Assembly (NCBI RefSeq): GCF_040656415.1
Contig: NZ_JBFAMC010000001.1
Coordinates: forward strand, 558,001-622,000
DNA length: 64,000 nt
From: Rhodococcus_F sp040656415
GTDB lineage: Bacteria; Actinomycetota; Actinomycetes; Mycobacteriales; Mycobacteriaceae
Direction of reading: 5' to 3'
In this document: positions 51,212 to 59,644 of the stretch, piece by piece
Numbering within the stretch: the stretch's first letter is position 1
How the letters are laid out: every line of letters starts with the position of its first letter
Notes under the pieces: generated by a model
What the model saw: only the letters and a program-made list of their open reading frames with translations
What the model was told of the DNA's origin: nothing
Database searches by the model: none
Made by a program: the position numbers and the translations under genes

Positions 51212-51853
51212 CTATTCAGCCCCACCGACAGTGTTGGTCAGCCACTCGACCAGCGGACGCATTTCACGCCAGGCCGCTCGTACCTCTTCTGCGGAGCGAG
51301 CGGTGTCGATCCAGGTGGGGGAGAGGTATGCCTTGCTGGCGGTGAGGGATTTGTGGCGCATCAGGTCTAGACGGGGGTGGTCCTCGGCAACACCGCGAGG
51401 GCGCGTCTTGAGCTTGTCGCCACCGATTTCGTACCCAGCACCTTCCACCTTCTTCACAATCCGCTCGAGTTGACGGCCTCGGCGCTGGTCGTCGACGGCC
51501 TCACGGAAGCGTGTGACCTGCACCGGGGTATGCGCGTAGAAACCGCCTGCGACGAACAACCCCGAGGCGTCGATCTGCACGTAGAAGCCGACGCCGGGCC
51601 GCGTCTCTACAAATCCTCCCTGGTGCGTCTTGTAAGGGGTCTTGTCCTTCGAAAAACGCACGTCACGGTAGGGCCGAAATACCTTGCCCGGGCCGAACTC
51701 CGACTCGAGATCCGCAAGCAGCGCGACCATGGGTGCGCGCACGGAATCGTCGTAGACGGCCTTGTGTGCAGTCCAGAAGCTCTTGCTGTTGTCAGCCTCG
51801 AGGTCTTCGTAGAAGTCGAGGGCAGCGGTGGGAATCCCGGTGAACTCGCTCAT
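51212..51853 (-). CDS. DUF2461 family protein
   Basis: A 213-residue protein with the DUF2461 (TIGR02453) pattern: ALDFYEDLEADNSKSFWTAHKAVYD, PYRDVRFSKDKTPYKTHQGG, and a C-terminal helical part (EEVRAAWREMRPLVEWL). The function of this family is unknown. ATG 51853 has TACTGT exactly six nucleotides upstream and no ribosome-binding site, so it is probably leaderless. Confidence 0.85.
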   Translation of the reverse strand: MSEFTGIPTAALDFYEDLEADNSKSFWTAHKAVYDDSVRAPMVALLADLESEFGPGKVFRPYRDVRFSKDKTPYKTHQGGFVETRPGVGFYVQIDASGLFVAGGFYAHTPVQVTRFREAVDDQRRGRQLERIVKKVEGAGYEIGGDKLKTRPRGVAEDHPRLDLMRHKSLTASKAYLSPTWIDTARSAEEVRAAWREMRPLVEWLTNTVGGAE

Positions 51854-51865
51854 ACGACAACAGTA
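51854..51865 (-). promoter_or_regulatory. Candidate -10 of a leaderless transcript (DUF2461 gene)
   Basis: On the minus strand TACTGT (51865-51860) plus spacer TGTCGT precedes ATG 51853. The same hexamer and spacing are found before the PNPOx-family gene at 32989. Confidence 0.5.
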
Positions 51866-51876
51866 GGTGCAAAGAC

Positions 51877-52857
51877 CTATGCGTTGCCGTTGAACAGTGA
51901 GGTAACCGAGCCGTTTTCGAAAACTTCTTTGATGGTGCGCGCCAGCAAAGGTGCGATGGACAGCACCGTCAGTGCCGGGAACTTCTTCGACTCGTCGATC
52001 GGGAGAGTGTTGGTGACGATGACTTCTTTGGCACCACAGGCCTCGAGGCGCTCGGCAGCGGGATCGGAGAGGACACCGTGGGTGGCGGCGATGATCACGT
52101 CGCCCGCTCCTGCTTCCTGGAGGATTTTCACTGCACCGGCGATCGTTCCACCGGTATCGATCATGTCGTCGATCAGGATGCAGGTGCGCCCCTCGACCTC
52201 ACCGACCACTCGGTTGGACTTCACCTGGTTGGGAACCAATGGGTCGCGGGTCTTGTGGATGAACGCCAGCGGGGCGCCACCGAGGGTGTCGGCCCACTTC
52301 TCGGCGACGCGGACGCGACCGGAATCGGGTGAGACGACGGCAATATTCTCGGTGCCGTAGTTTGCGCGGATGTACTCGGCCAACTGACCTTGGGCGTGCA
52401 TGTGGTCGACGGGACCGTCGAAGAATCCCTGGATTTGATCGGTGTGCAAGTCGACCGTGATGATGCGGTCGGCGCCCGCCGTCTTGAGTAGGTCGGCGAC
52501 GAGCCGGGCGGAGATCGGCTCACGGCCCCGATGCTTCTTGTCCTGGCGGGCATAGGGGTAGAACGGCAACACAGCGGTGATGCGCTTGGCCGATCCGCGC
52601 TTGAGCGCGTCGATCATGATCAACTGTTCCATCAACCACGTATTGAGTGGGGCAGGATGGCTCTGCAGAACGAAGGCGTCCGATCCTCGAACCGACTCGT
52701 GGAAACGCACGAAGATCTCGCCGTTCGCGAAGTCACGGGCAGTCTGCGGGGTGACCCGCACATCGAGTTCCTTTGCGACCTGTTCGGCCAACTCCGGATG
52801 AGCGCGACCAGAAAAGAGCATGAGGTTCTTCTGGTTGTCGATCCAATTCGCGGTCAC
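51877..52857 (-). CDS. prs: Ribose-phosphate pyrophosphokinase
   Basis: The 326-residue class I PRPP synthetase has FARPYARQDKKH-type flexible-loop residues (here FYPYARQDKKHRGREPISARLVA), the metal site VDLHTDQIQGFFD, and the PRPP loop CILIDDMIDTGGTIAGA. It supplies PRPP for nucleotide, histidine and tryptophan synthesis and for decaprenyl-phosphoribose in mycolata. GTG 52857 overlaps the glmU stop as GTGA. It is downstream of glmU in the same transcript. Confidence 0.97.
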   Translation of the reverse strand: MTANWIDNQKNLMLFSGRAHPELAEQVAKELDVRVTPQTARDFANGEIFVRFHESVRGSDAFVLQSHPAPLNTWLMEQLIMIDALKRGSAKRITAVLPFYPYARQDKKHRGREPISARLVADLLKTAGADRIITVDLHTDQIQGFFDGPVDHMHAQGQLAEYIRANYGTENIAVVSPDSGRVRVAEKWADTLGGAPLAFIHKTRDPLVPNQVKSNRVVGEVEGRTCILIDDMIDTGGTIAGAVKILQEAGAGDVIIAATHGVLSDPAAERLEACGAKEVIVTNTLPIDESKKFPALTVLSIAPLLARTIKEVFENGSVTSLFNGNA

Positions 52858-54356
52858 TGGTCTGAGCCATCCTTAGGTTCTTGCTGATCGGTTTCGTGCA
52901 GATCGGAAGTCTGGTGCGATATAGCAGCGGATGCAGCGTCGGCAGCGGCGGTGCCGGGCCGATTTCGTTGCACCCATCCGTCGATGTTGCGCTGTTTCCC
53001 GCCAGAGACTGCAAGCGCCCCCGGTGGCACGTCGAAACGGAGTACCGTGCCCGCTCCGGTGTAGGCGCCGTCACCGACATGGACCGGTGCGACGAACATG
53101 GTGTCCGACCCGGTCCTTACGTGCGACCCCACAACGGTACGGCTCTTGTCGACTCCGTCGTAGTTGACGAACACGCTCGACGCACCGATATTGGTGTGCT
53201 CGCCGATCGTGGCGTCACCCACATACGTGAGATGCGGAATCTTCGTGTGTGATCCGATGTCGGCGTTCTTCGCTTCTACGAATGCACCGAGTTTGCCCGA
53301 AGTGCCGAGTACGGTTCCGGGACGCAGATAGGAGTACGGACCGACGTCGGCGCCTGCGCCGATTGTCGATTCACTGCCGTGGGTGCGCACAACGCTGGCA
53401 CCTTCGCCTACCGACACGTCGGTAAGGGTGGTGTCGGGCCCGATGACTGCGTCCTCGGCGACGGATGTGGAGCCGAGCAATTGGACTCCGGGATGGACGG
53501 TCACGTCACGGCCCAGCGTGACGTCGACATCGATCCAGGTGGTCGACGGATCGATCACTGTGACGCCCGCTCGCATCCAGTTCTCGACGGTGCGACGGTT
53601 GAGTTCGGCGGCCAGTGCCGACAACTGAACACGATCATTGGCGCCCGCGACCTTCACGGCGTCCGCGAGGTGAGCGCCTGCGACGGGCTGACCCGCACTG
53701 CGGGCGATCTTCACGAGATCGGTGAGGTACAACTCACCCTGCGCGTTGTCGGTGTCGAGTTGACCGAGCGCGGAGCGGAGGAACTCTGCGTCGAATGCAT
53801 AGACACCCGAGTTGACCTCGGTGATGGCTGCCTGTTCCGGAGTGGCGTCTGCCTCTTCCACGATCTCGGCGATTCCGCCGGCACCGGGCTGACGGACGAT
53901 CCGCCCGTAGCCTCGGGGCTCGGGTGCGGTGAAGGTGAGTACTGTGACTGCCTTCGCGGCCGGTTCGCTGCGGTGCTCCTCGATCAGGCCGTGAAGAGTC
54001 TCGGAGTCGAGCAGGGGGATGTCGGCGGCAGTGACCAGAACGATCCCGCGATAATCGGCAGGCAGAGCCGACAGCGCGCATTCGACCGCGTGACCGGTGC
54101 CTTTCTGCTCTTCCTGGATGGCGACCCCGATGGGGCGACCGAGTTCGGTTTCGAGGTCGCTGATGGCGGCGCTGACGCGCTCCTTGTCGTGGCCGACGAC
54201 GGTGACGAGGTGGGTTGGGTCGATTCCTGCGGCGGCGTAGAGGGAATGGGCCAGCATCGTGCGTCCGCCCAGTTCGTGAAGCACCTTGGGTGTCTTCGAC
54301 CGCATCCGAGTTCCTGCGCCTGCGGCGAGGACGACCACGGCGGTCTGCACTGGCAT
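52854..54356 (-). CDS. glmU: Bifunctional UDP-N-acetylglucosamine pyrophosphorylase / glucosamine-1-phosphate acetyltransferase
   Basis: The 500-residue GlmU has an N-terminal uridyltransferase (VVLAAGAGTRMRSKTPKVLHELGG) and a C-terminal left-handed beta-helix acetyltransferase with hexapeptide repeats (IGPDTTLTDVSVGEGASV, FVEAKNADIG, GDATIGEHTNIGASSVFVNYDG). It makes UDP-GlcNAc for peptidoglycan. A tail of about 40 polar residues follows the fold, as in mycobacterial GlmU. It is preceded by tRNA-Gln on the same strand. Confidence 0.97.
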   Translation of the reverse strand: MPVQTAVVVLAAGAGTRMRSKTPKVLHELGGRTMLAHSLYAAAGIDPTHLVTVVGHDKERVSAAISDLETELGRPIGVAIQEEQKGTGHAVECALSALPADYRGIVLVTAADIPLLDSETLHGLIEEHRSEPAAKAVTVLTFTAPEPRGYGRIVRQPGAGGIAEIVEEADATPEQAAITEVNSGVYAFDAEFLRSALGQLDTDNAQGELYLTDLVKIARSAGQPVAGAHLADAVKVAGANDRVQLSALAAELNRRTVENWMRAGVTVIDPSTTWIDVDVTLGRDVTVHPGVQLLGSTSVAEDAVIGPDTTLTDVSVGEGASVVRTHGSESTIGAGADVGPYSYLRPGTVLGTSGKLGAFVEAKNADIGSHTKIPHLTYVGDATIGEHTNIGASSVFVNYDGVDKSRTVVGSHVRTGSDTMFVAPVHVGDGAYTGAGTVLRFDVPPGALAVSGGKQRNIDGWVQRNRPGTAAADAASAAISHQTSDLHETDQQEPKDGSDQ

Positions 54357-54411
54357 GAAGCTCCTCTGGGTCGTTCTACTCTTGCTGCTCTGACCTGCAC
54401 AATTACGCTAA

Positions 54412-54459
54412 GCAGGCTCCGCGCCCAGGCCTATGAGAGCCGCTCTGCAGGCTCCGCGC
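54412..54459. repeat. 13-bp direct repeat at the 3' end of tRNA-Gln
   Basis: GCAGGCTCCGCGC occurs at 54412-54424 and 54447-54459. The second copy touches the last tRNA base. Between them AGAGC/GCTCT can pair as a short hairpin that may end the tRNA transcript. Confidence 0.6.
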
Positions 54460-54529
54460 TCCGCCGCCAGGACTCGAACCTGAACTATCTGAACCAAAAT
54501 CAGAGGTGCTGCCATTACACCACGGCGGA
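54459..54529 (-). tRNA. tRNA-Gln (anticodon UUG)
   Basis: On the minus strand a full cloverleaf can be drawn: acceptor TCCGCCG/CGGCGGA with discriminator G, a D-arm with AATGG loop, anticodon stem TCTGA/TCAGA with loop TTTTGGT (anticodon TTG, reading CAA), and T-arm with loop TTCGAGT. The 3' CCA is not encoded. It lies about 100 nt upstream of glmU on the same strand. Confidence 0.93.
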
Positions 54530-54716
54530 TTGCCACGCCGACGGGCTGTCGCACCCGTTTGCGCGAAAGAATCCTCGCATGCCGACCCGCCGCACGTCGA
54601 ACCGCTTCGGAAATTTTTGTCGCGCGCGCCGATAGAGTAGGCGCTACTTGCAGGGTTTTCGTGCCGCTTCCGCGGCGATCGTTCGCTGGGAGTGACCAGG
54701 AAAGGATGGTGCTTCC

Positions 54717-55382
54717 GTGCCACAACCCACAGACGCAGGCACGACCCCCGAGCGGGTTGTGCGGACCCGGATGACCGGAACCCAACGCCGGGAGCAACTC
54801 ATCGATATCGGGCGCGCCCTCTTCGCCGAGCGCGGCTACGAGGCGACGTCCATCGAGGAGATCGCTCAACGGGCGCATGTCTCCAAACCCGTGGTCTACG
54901 AGCACTTCGGGGGCAAGGAGGGGCTCTACGCCGTGGTCGTGGACCGGGAGATGTCGCGATTACTCGAAATGGTCACGTCCTCGCTGACGCAGAATCGGTC
55001 ACGAATCCGGGTCGAACGGGTAGCTCTGGCGTTGCTGACCTATGTCGAGCAACACACGGACGGGTTCCGGATCCTCGTCCGCGACTCTCCGGTATCGGCG
55101 CCGGACGGCACGTACTCGAGTCTTCTGAACGAGGCCATCGGCCAGGTCGGGCACATCCTCGCCGGCGACTTCGAACGCCGAGGATTCAACCCCGATCTCG
55201 CCTTGCTCTACGCCCAGGCGCTGGTCGGGATGGTCTCGACCACCGCGACGTGGTGGCTCGACGAACGTACACCGCCGAAGGAGGTCGTGGCCGCTCACCT
55301 CGTGAACCTGTGTTGGAACGGTTTGACCAATCTGGAAGCGGATCCACAGTTGGGTACAGACCCGACTCCCGCCTCGGAGTAA
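54717..55382 (+). CDS. TetR-family regulator
   Basis: A 221-residue TetR protein with HTH REQLIDIGRALFAERGYEATSIEEIAQRAHVSKPVVYEHF and a ligand domain containing WWLDERTPPKEVVAAHLVNLCWNGL. It occupies the position of the TetR gene between glmU and mfd in mycobacteria (Rv1019). GTG 54717 is 8 nt or more behind the purine-rich GGAAAGGA. Its target genes are unknown. Confidence 0.9.
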   Translation: MPQPTDAGTTPERVVRTRMTGTQRREQLIDIGRALFAERGYEATSIEEIAQRAHVSKPVVYEHFGGKEGLYAVVVDREMSRLLEMVTSSLTQNRSRIRVERVALALLTYVEQHTDGFRILVRDSPVSAPDGTYSSLLNEAIGQVGHILAGDFERRGFNPDLALLYAQALVGMVSTTATWWLDERTPPKEVVAAHLVNLCWNGLTNLEADPQLGTDPTPASE

Positions 55383-55499
55383 GGAACGTGTTCTGGTCTC
55401 CCAACCCGTGGTCTAATGCCTGCGCCGCCAAGCCTATAGGGTGTTAGGGTTCGCGGGAATTGTGCGCCCCGCCGGGGGGGTTCGTTTGGGAGGCAGTCG

Positions 55500-56141
55500 A
55501 TGGCGAGACAGGTTCGGGCAGAGGTTACTCGAGCTTCGGTCCTTACAGCGGCAGCCGACGTATTCTTACGCCTCGGCTATGCCAACGCGGGGCTCAACGA
55601 GATCATTGAGCAGTCTGGTGTAACCAAGGGCGCACTGTATTTCCATTTCAGTTCCAAGGAAGATCTTGCTCGCGGTGTGATCGACGAGGGCCAGGTTCGA
55701 CTCGCTGCCGAAATGGCCACGGTGAGTGACGGGCCCGCTCCCGCGCTGGAAGCGTTGGTAGCGCTTTCCTATGTTGCAATCGAAGCGGCAGGTTCCGATC
55801 CGATCGTTGCTGCGATGTTGCGACTGCAGCATGAGATCGGCGACTACAAGGGCACGAACGGCAATCTGGTGGCTACGTGGCTCCAGGGTTTCGAGCAACT
55901 TGTCGCCAGGGCGGTCGAGGAAGGCGACATCCTCGTGAAGGATGAGGTCTCGGCGGCGGCACTCTCGACGTTCCTGCTCGGGTCCTGGATGGGCGCCTAT
56001 GTCGTTGCGGGCGCGACCGATGCTTTGAATGATCTTCCGCGCCGGATGGAACGAGTCTGGTACTTCATGCTTCCGGGTCTGGTGGACGCTTCGAAGCTCG
56101 AGTATTTTCGGCAGTTCGCCTCTCGTCGTTTGTTGCGTTAG
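55500..56141 (+). CDS. TetR regulator of the gamma-butyrolactone-receptor (ArpA/ScbR) type
   Basis: A 213-residue protein whose HTH reads EIIEQSGVTKGALYFHFSSKEDLARGVID, the distinctive ArpA/ScbR recognition block. W127 (ATWLQGFEQLV) falls where ArpA-like receptors have the ligand-contacting Trp. Such proteins bind DNA until a butyrolactone-like signal releases them. No afsA-type synthase is in the window. GGGAGG precedes ATG 55500 by six nucleotides. The gene heads the signalling locus and faces an unusually long regulatory gap. Confidence 0.85.
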   Translation: MARQVRAEVTRASVLTAAADVFLRLGYANAGLNEIIEQSGVTKGALYFHFSSKEDLARGVIDEGQVRLAAEMATVSDGPAPALEALVALSYVAIEAAGSDPIVAAMLRLQHEIGDYKGTNGNLVATWLQGFEQLVARAVEEGDILVKDEVSAAALSTFLLGSWMGAYVVAGATDALNDLPRRMERVWYFMLPGLVDASKLEYFRQFASRRLLR

Positions 56142-56162
56142 CGAAAATATTCTGCTGGTGGG

Positions 56163-56444
56163 GTGCGATTTCCCATCGACAACTATCAGGTATTTCACGC
56201 AACTGGCACCTGCGCGACACCGTTCAAAGGATTCGAGTTCAGTACGTTTCTGTCGCGTGCCAACTACGGACTCGAGCCTTGCAATTTCGACTTCGCAGTC
56301 TGTGAAAGATTCTCGATTCGTGGCCCAATATCGTTCCCGAATTATCGGGAAACCGGCAACAAGTACTGGCCGATGATACCCGCCTCGTATGAGGTTGGGG
56401 CATGCCTCTATGCGATCAACCTGGTGAAGTTCAACGGTAACTAG
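56163..56444 (+). CDS. Doubtful 93-residue ORF
   Basis: A GTG-started frame of 93 codons with many Phe, Tyr and Asn and four Cys. It has lower GC at third positions than its neighbours and no ribosome-binding site. One palindrome lies inside it. It may be a decayed or foreign gene, or chance. Confidence 0.2.
   Translation: MRFPIDNYQVFHATGTCATPFKGFEFSTFLSRANYGLEPCNFDFAVCERFSIRGPISFPNYRETGNKYWPMIPASYEVGACLYAINLVKFNGN
56334..56351. promoter_or_regulatory. Palindrome 1, candidate autoregulator operator
   Basis: TTCCCGA (56334-56340), four bases, TCGGGAA (56345-56351). The same half-sites recur in palindrome 2 about 216 bp downstream. Confidence 0.5.
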
Positions 56445-56549
56445 GGGATTCGATCCGAGTTTGCAGGGAGACAGGGTGGATCGAGCCCACCTGTACAGAA
56501 CTGATCGAACTGTTCTGGGTCCCTGGCAACATCGAACTCCTCCCTTTAC

Positions 56550-56566
56550 TTCCCGAAATTCGGGAA
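56550..56566. promoter_or_regulatory. Palindrome 2, candidate autoregulator operator
   Basis: TTCCCGAA (56550-56557), one base, TTCGGGAA (56559-56566). It lies 180 nt before the acyl-synthase-like gene. A further half-site ATCCCGAA is nearby at about 56607. Confidence 0.5.
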
Positions 56567-56745
56567 ATATTCCGACTCGAGGTTTTGTTTTGTGTCAGTT
56601 TGCGGAATCCCGAAGTGACAAACTCCGGCCGAACACGGAAAATAGATGGCCGCGGGGCCATGGCCGAGTGTCGGTGTCCGGCTCTCGGGGCTTTTCGATC
56701 CCGTGAGTCCGGCGAATTGCCGCACAACAATTGATCGGAAATTGA

Positions 56746-57519
56746 ATGCCTGTTCAGCAGTTGTCGTATCCCAAGAGCCGCGAACAGCCACCCCGAACCT
56801 CACTCGATCAGACTCGGGGTGTGTGGGATCCACCGTCGGAGTGTCGCTTCGTCGTAGCCCGACCTGCTGAGGAATGGACTTTGTGGGCAGCGTATCTGAA
56901 TGGGGCGGTGGCGGCCTATCGACGGTACGGTGCCGAAAAAGCCCTCGACTTGGACCGGATTCGCGATGGAAGCTCCACCGCGTTGTTCTTCGCCGCCATC
57001 GAGGCGAACGGGTCTGTCGTCGCCGGCGTGAGGGTCCATGGTCCCTACGAGTTCGCAGATCAGGCCCACGCGATCACCGAGTGGGGGACCGATCCGGGCG
57101 CTCCTGCTGTATGGCGGATGATCGACGATCGCCTTCCGTTCGGTGTCGTCGAGGCGAAAGGCGCCTGGGTATCGGATTCGGCGCCTCGCCGCGGTGAACT
57201 GGTAGTTTCACTCGGCCGTTTCGCCACCTTCGCGATGGATCTCCTCGACGTCCAATTCATGCTCGCGACAGCTGCGGCTCACGTCTTGACCACCTGGCGA
57301 TCCTCCGGCGGCGCGGTGGCCGAGCATATTGAGCCCGTGCCATATCCGGACGATCGATACGAGACGCGGCTGATGTGGTGGGATCGCAGGAGGCGAAGAA
57401 ATCGGGCCGAATTCATACAACTTGCTCAATTGTTGCTCGAGACGTCACGACCGAATCCGTCGGTGTCTGCGGCTTTCGGGGTCCGTAGCGTCGACCGGCA
57501 GATGCGGAGCGTCTCGTGA
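56746..57519 (+). CDS. Putative acyl-synthase-like (LuxI/GNAT-fold) protein
   Basis: A 257-residue protein without a motif I can name with certainty. Helix LWAAYLNGAVAAYRRYG, the strand pair ALFFAAIEANGSVVAGVRVHGP and the later SLGRFATFAMDLLDVQFMLATAAAHVL segment resemble the order in LuxI-type and N-acyl-amino-acid synthases of the GNAT superfamily. The N-terminal 30 residues are likely disordered. GTGA overlap with the next gene shows coupling. If the fold is right, it could transfer an acyl group from a carrier to make a signal; this is inference. Confidence 0.6.
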   Translation: MPVQQLSYPKSREQPPRTSLDQTRGVWDPPSECRFVVARPAEEWTLWAAYLNGAVAAYRRYGAEKALDLDRIRDGSSTALFFAAIEANGSVVAGVRVHGPYEFADQAHAITEWGTDPGAPAVWRMIDDRLPFGVVEAKGAWVSDSAPRRGELVVSLGRFATFAMDLLDVQFMLATAAAHVLTTWRSSGGAVAEHIEPVPYPDDRYETRLMWWDRRRRRNRAEFIQLAQLLLETSRPNPSVSAAFGVRSVDRQMRSVS

Positions 57520-59642
57520 GTGGGACCTGTGATGACTACACCGCGGTGTTATTCGATGAGGAACACCTCGGTACGGAGGTATTCGACAGTCTTCGCCGCG
57601 ACCCCGAGGTGACATTCGTCGATCAACTGGAACAGCAGAGATCCGCTCTGCGTTCCCTCGTTCCTTCACCAGGTCCGGACGTGCTGAACGAGGCGCCGGT
57701 ATGGGTGTACTACTCCTGGCGAAGGACCGCGGTGCGTCTACTCGGTCCGAATTCGTTCCGGTTGTTGAGGCTCGATAGAAACCGGAACAAGATCACTGCG
57801 AGTGAACAAGAACGACTGAGAGATGTGACCGTCGGGATCGTCGGACTGAGTGTGGGTCATGCGGTTGCGTTGGCACTGACCTTGGAAGGAGCGTGTGGGG
57901 CGCTGCGGCTAGCAGATTTCGACGTCCTCGAGTTGTCCAACCTGAACCGGGTCCCGGGCACCGTCTTCGACCTCGGAGTGAACAAGGCGGTCTGTACGGC
58001 ACGTCGAATCGCCGAAATGGATCCGTACCTCGCCGTCTCGTTGCGGGACGACGGACTGGACACCGAATCGGTGGCCGAATTTCTGAAGGGCGTCGACGTG
58101 GTGGTCGACGAGTGCGATTCCCTCGACGTCAAGGTGTCTCTTCGGCGAGAGGCTCGGCGCCTGGGCATCCCGGTCGTGATGGCGACCAGCGACAAGGGTC
58201 TGCTGGACGTGGAACGATTCGACGAGGAACCGGATCGTGCGATCCTGCACGGCGTGATCGGGGATCTCGACGTGGAGTCGTTGGCGGGACTCGAATCCCG
58301 GGACAAGATTTCGCTGATCCTTCAGATCCTTGATGCAGACCGGTTGTCTCCCACGATGGCGGCGTCCTTTATCGAGGTCGGCGAGACCCTGACCACTTGG
58401 CCTCAACTGGGGGCAGACGTGCTGCTCGGTGGGGCACAAGTCGCGGCGGCGGTTCGTCGTGTCGGACTCGGACTACCACTCGCGTCCGGACGGTGCCGGA
58501 TGGATTTGGACGAAACCTTGGGCGGACTTGTCGAGCCGACTGCGCCTGTTGTGCTTCCCAGCCCACCCGAGGTGCCCGAGTCCGCAGCGGGGGATGTGTC
58601 GTGCGATGACATCGAGTCGATTCTGAAAGCTGCAGTCCGGGCACCTTCCGGCGGTAACGCCCAGCCGTGGAAGATCATCGCTTCGAACGAGGGGCTGAGT
58701 CTGTCTGTTGCTCCTGAGTGCACGACGGCCATGGACGTGGGCTACCGCGCGAGCTGCGTCGCCGTGGGTGCGGCGCTCTACAACGCCAGGATCGCAGCGT
58801 CTGCCGCGGGATTGCTGGGCGGCGTAACGCTTCACGATGCGGAACCGGGGCGGCCGATCGCTACCTTGAACTTCGGCAGCCGGAACGACCGGGAGCTGTC
58901 GAGCCGATACGAACACATGCTCGACCGCACCACCAATCGAAGGCTGGGGCTGCCGAGCAGACTGGACGACGCCGAGACGAGCGCTCTCGCGGAGTCGGCG
59001 TCGCGGGAAGGGGCCCGTCTCTGTCTGGTAACCGACCCCGACGACATTGCTTCGATCGGCGCAGTACTGGCGGAGTCGGATCGAATCCGATTTCTTACGC
59101 CGGCTCTGTACCGTGAGATGCTCGATGAGCTTCGGTGGCCTCCCACCGACCCTGTCGATACGGGCATCGATGTCCGAGCGCTCGAGCTCGACCCTGCGGA
59201 ACTGTCGACTCTTGCGCTGCTCCGTCGACCTGAAGTCATGGAACACTTGGGTATGCAGGACGGGGGGCACCGTTTGGGAAGGTCCACCGAGGATCGGGTG
59301 GTGTCGAGTTCCGCCATCGCCGCGATAGCGGTTCCGGGCAGCACCCCCCGTGACTACGTGCGAGGCGGGGAGGCAGCTGAAAGTGTGTGGATCCAGGCTC
59401 AGTCATTCGGACTGGCCGTCCAGCCGATTTCTCCGGTGTTTCTCTACGCTGTGGAAAGAACGGAACTTGACCGACTCTCACCTCGGTATGGGGCCTCGAT
59501 GGTGAGGTTGCAGCGAGAACTCCGCGATATGGTCCGGGCGAGGCCGGGTGAGTGTCTCGTTCTGGTGCTACGACTCAGCCATGCTCCTGGTCCGTCGGTA
59601 CGGAGCGAGCGCCGAACCGATCGAGCCCGAAGGCGGATGTAG
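57516..59642 (+). CDS. ThiF/E1-like adenylating domain fused to a nitroreductase-fold domain
   Basis: A 708-residue protein. Residues about 95-340 form an E1/ThiF fold: VGIVGLSVGHAVALALTLEG, LADFDVLELSNLNR (ATP-binding region) and VDVVVDECDSLDVK. Residues 365-690 are a nitroreductase-like FMN domain starting ILKAAVRAPSGGNAQPWKI. Mycobacterial relatives are annotated MoeY (Rv1355c), but a role in molybdopterin synthesis is not supported here. The E1 domain lacks an obvious zinc Cys pair. It may adenylate a carboxylate and reduce the product. GTG 57516 overlaps the previous stop. Confidence 0.82.
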   Translation: MSGTCDDYTAVLFDEEHLGTEVFDSLRRDPEVTFVDQLEQQRSALRSLVPSPGPDVLNEAPVWVYYSWRRTAVRLLGPNSFRLLRLDRNRNKITASEQERLRDVTVGIVGLSVGHAVALALTLEGACGALRLADFDVLELSNLNRVPGTVFDLGVNKAVCTARRIAEMDPYLAVSLRDDGLDTESVAEFLKGVDVVVDECDSLDVKVSLRREARRLGIPVVMATSDKGLLDVERFDEEPDRAILHGVIGDLDVESLAGLESRDKISLILQILDADRLSPTMAASFIEVGETLTTWPQLGADVLLGGAQVAAAVRRVGLGLPLASGRCRMDLDETLGGLVEPTAPVVLPSPPEVPESAAGDVSCDDIESILKAAVRAPSGGNAQPWKIIASNEGLSLSVAPECTTAMDVGYRASCVAVGAALYNARIAASAAGLLGGVTLHDAEPGRPIATLNFGSRNDRELSSRYEHMLDRTTNRRLGLPSRLDDAETSALAESASREGARLCLVTDPDDIASIGAVLAESDRIRFLTPALYREMLDELRWPPTDPVDTGIDVRALELDPAELSTLALLRRPEVMEHLGMQDGGHRLGRSTEDRVVSSSAIAAIAVPGSTPRDYVRGGEAAESVWIQAQSFGLAVQPISPVFLYAVERTELDRLSPRYGASMVRLQRELRDMVRARPGECLVLVLRLSHAPGPSVRSERRTDRARRRM

Positions 59643-59644
59643 TC

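Larger units (their letters stand above)
56142..56745 (+). other. 604-nt AT-richer intergenic region with paired palindromes
   Basis: GC content drops visibly compared with the flanks. No convincing gene is present apart from a doubtful 93-codon ORF. Two related palindromes built on TTCCCGA/TCGGGAA (56334-56351 and 56550-56566) and AGTTTG...CAAACT (about 56588-56615) suggest a complex control region for the downstream three-gene unit. Confidence 0.55.
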
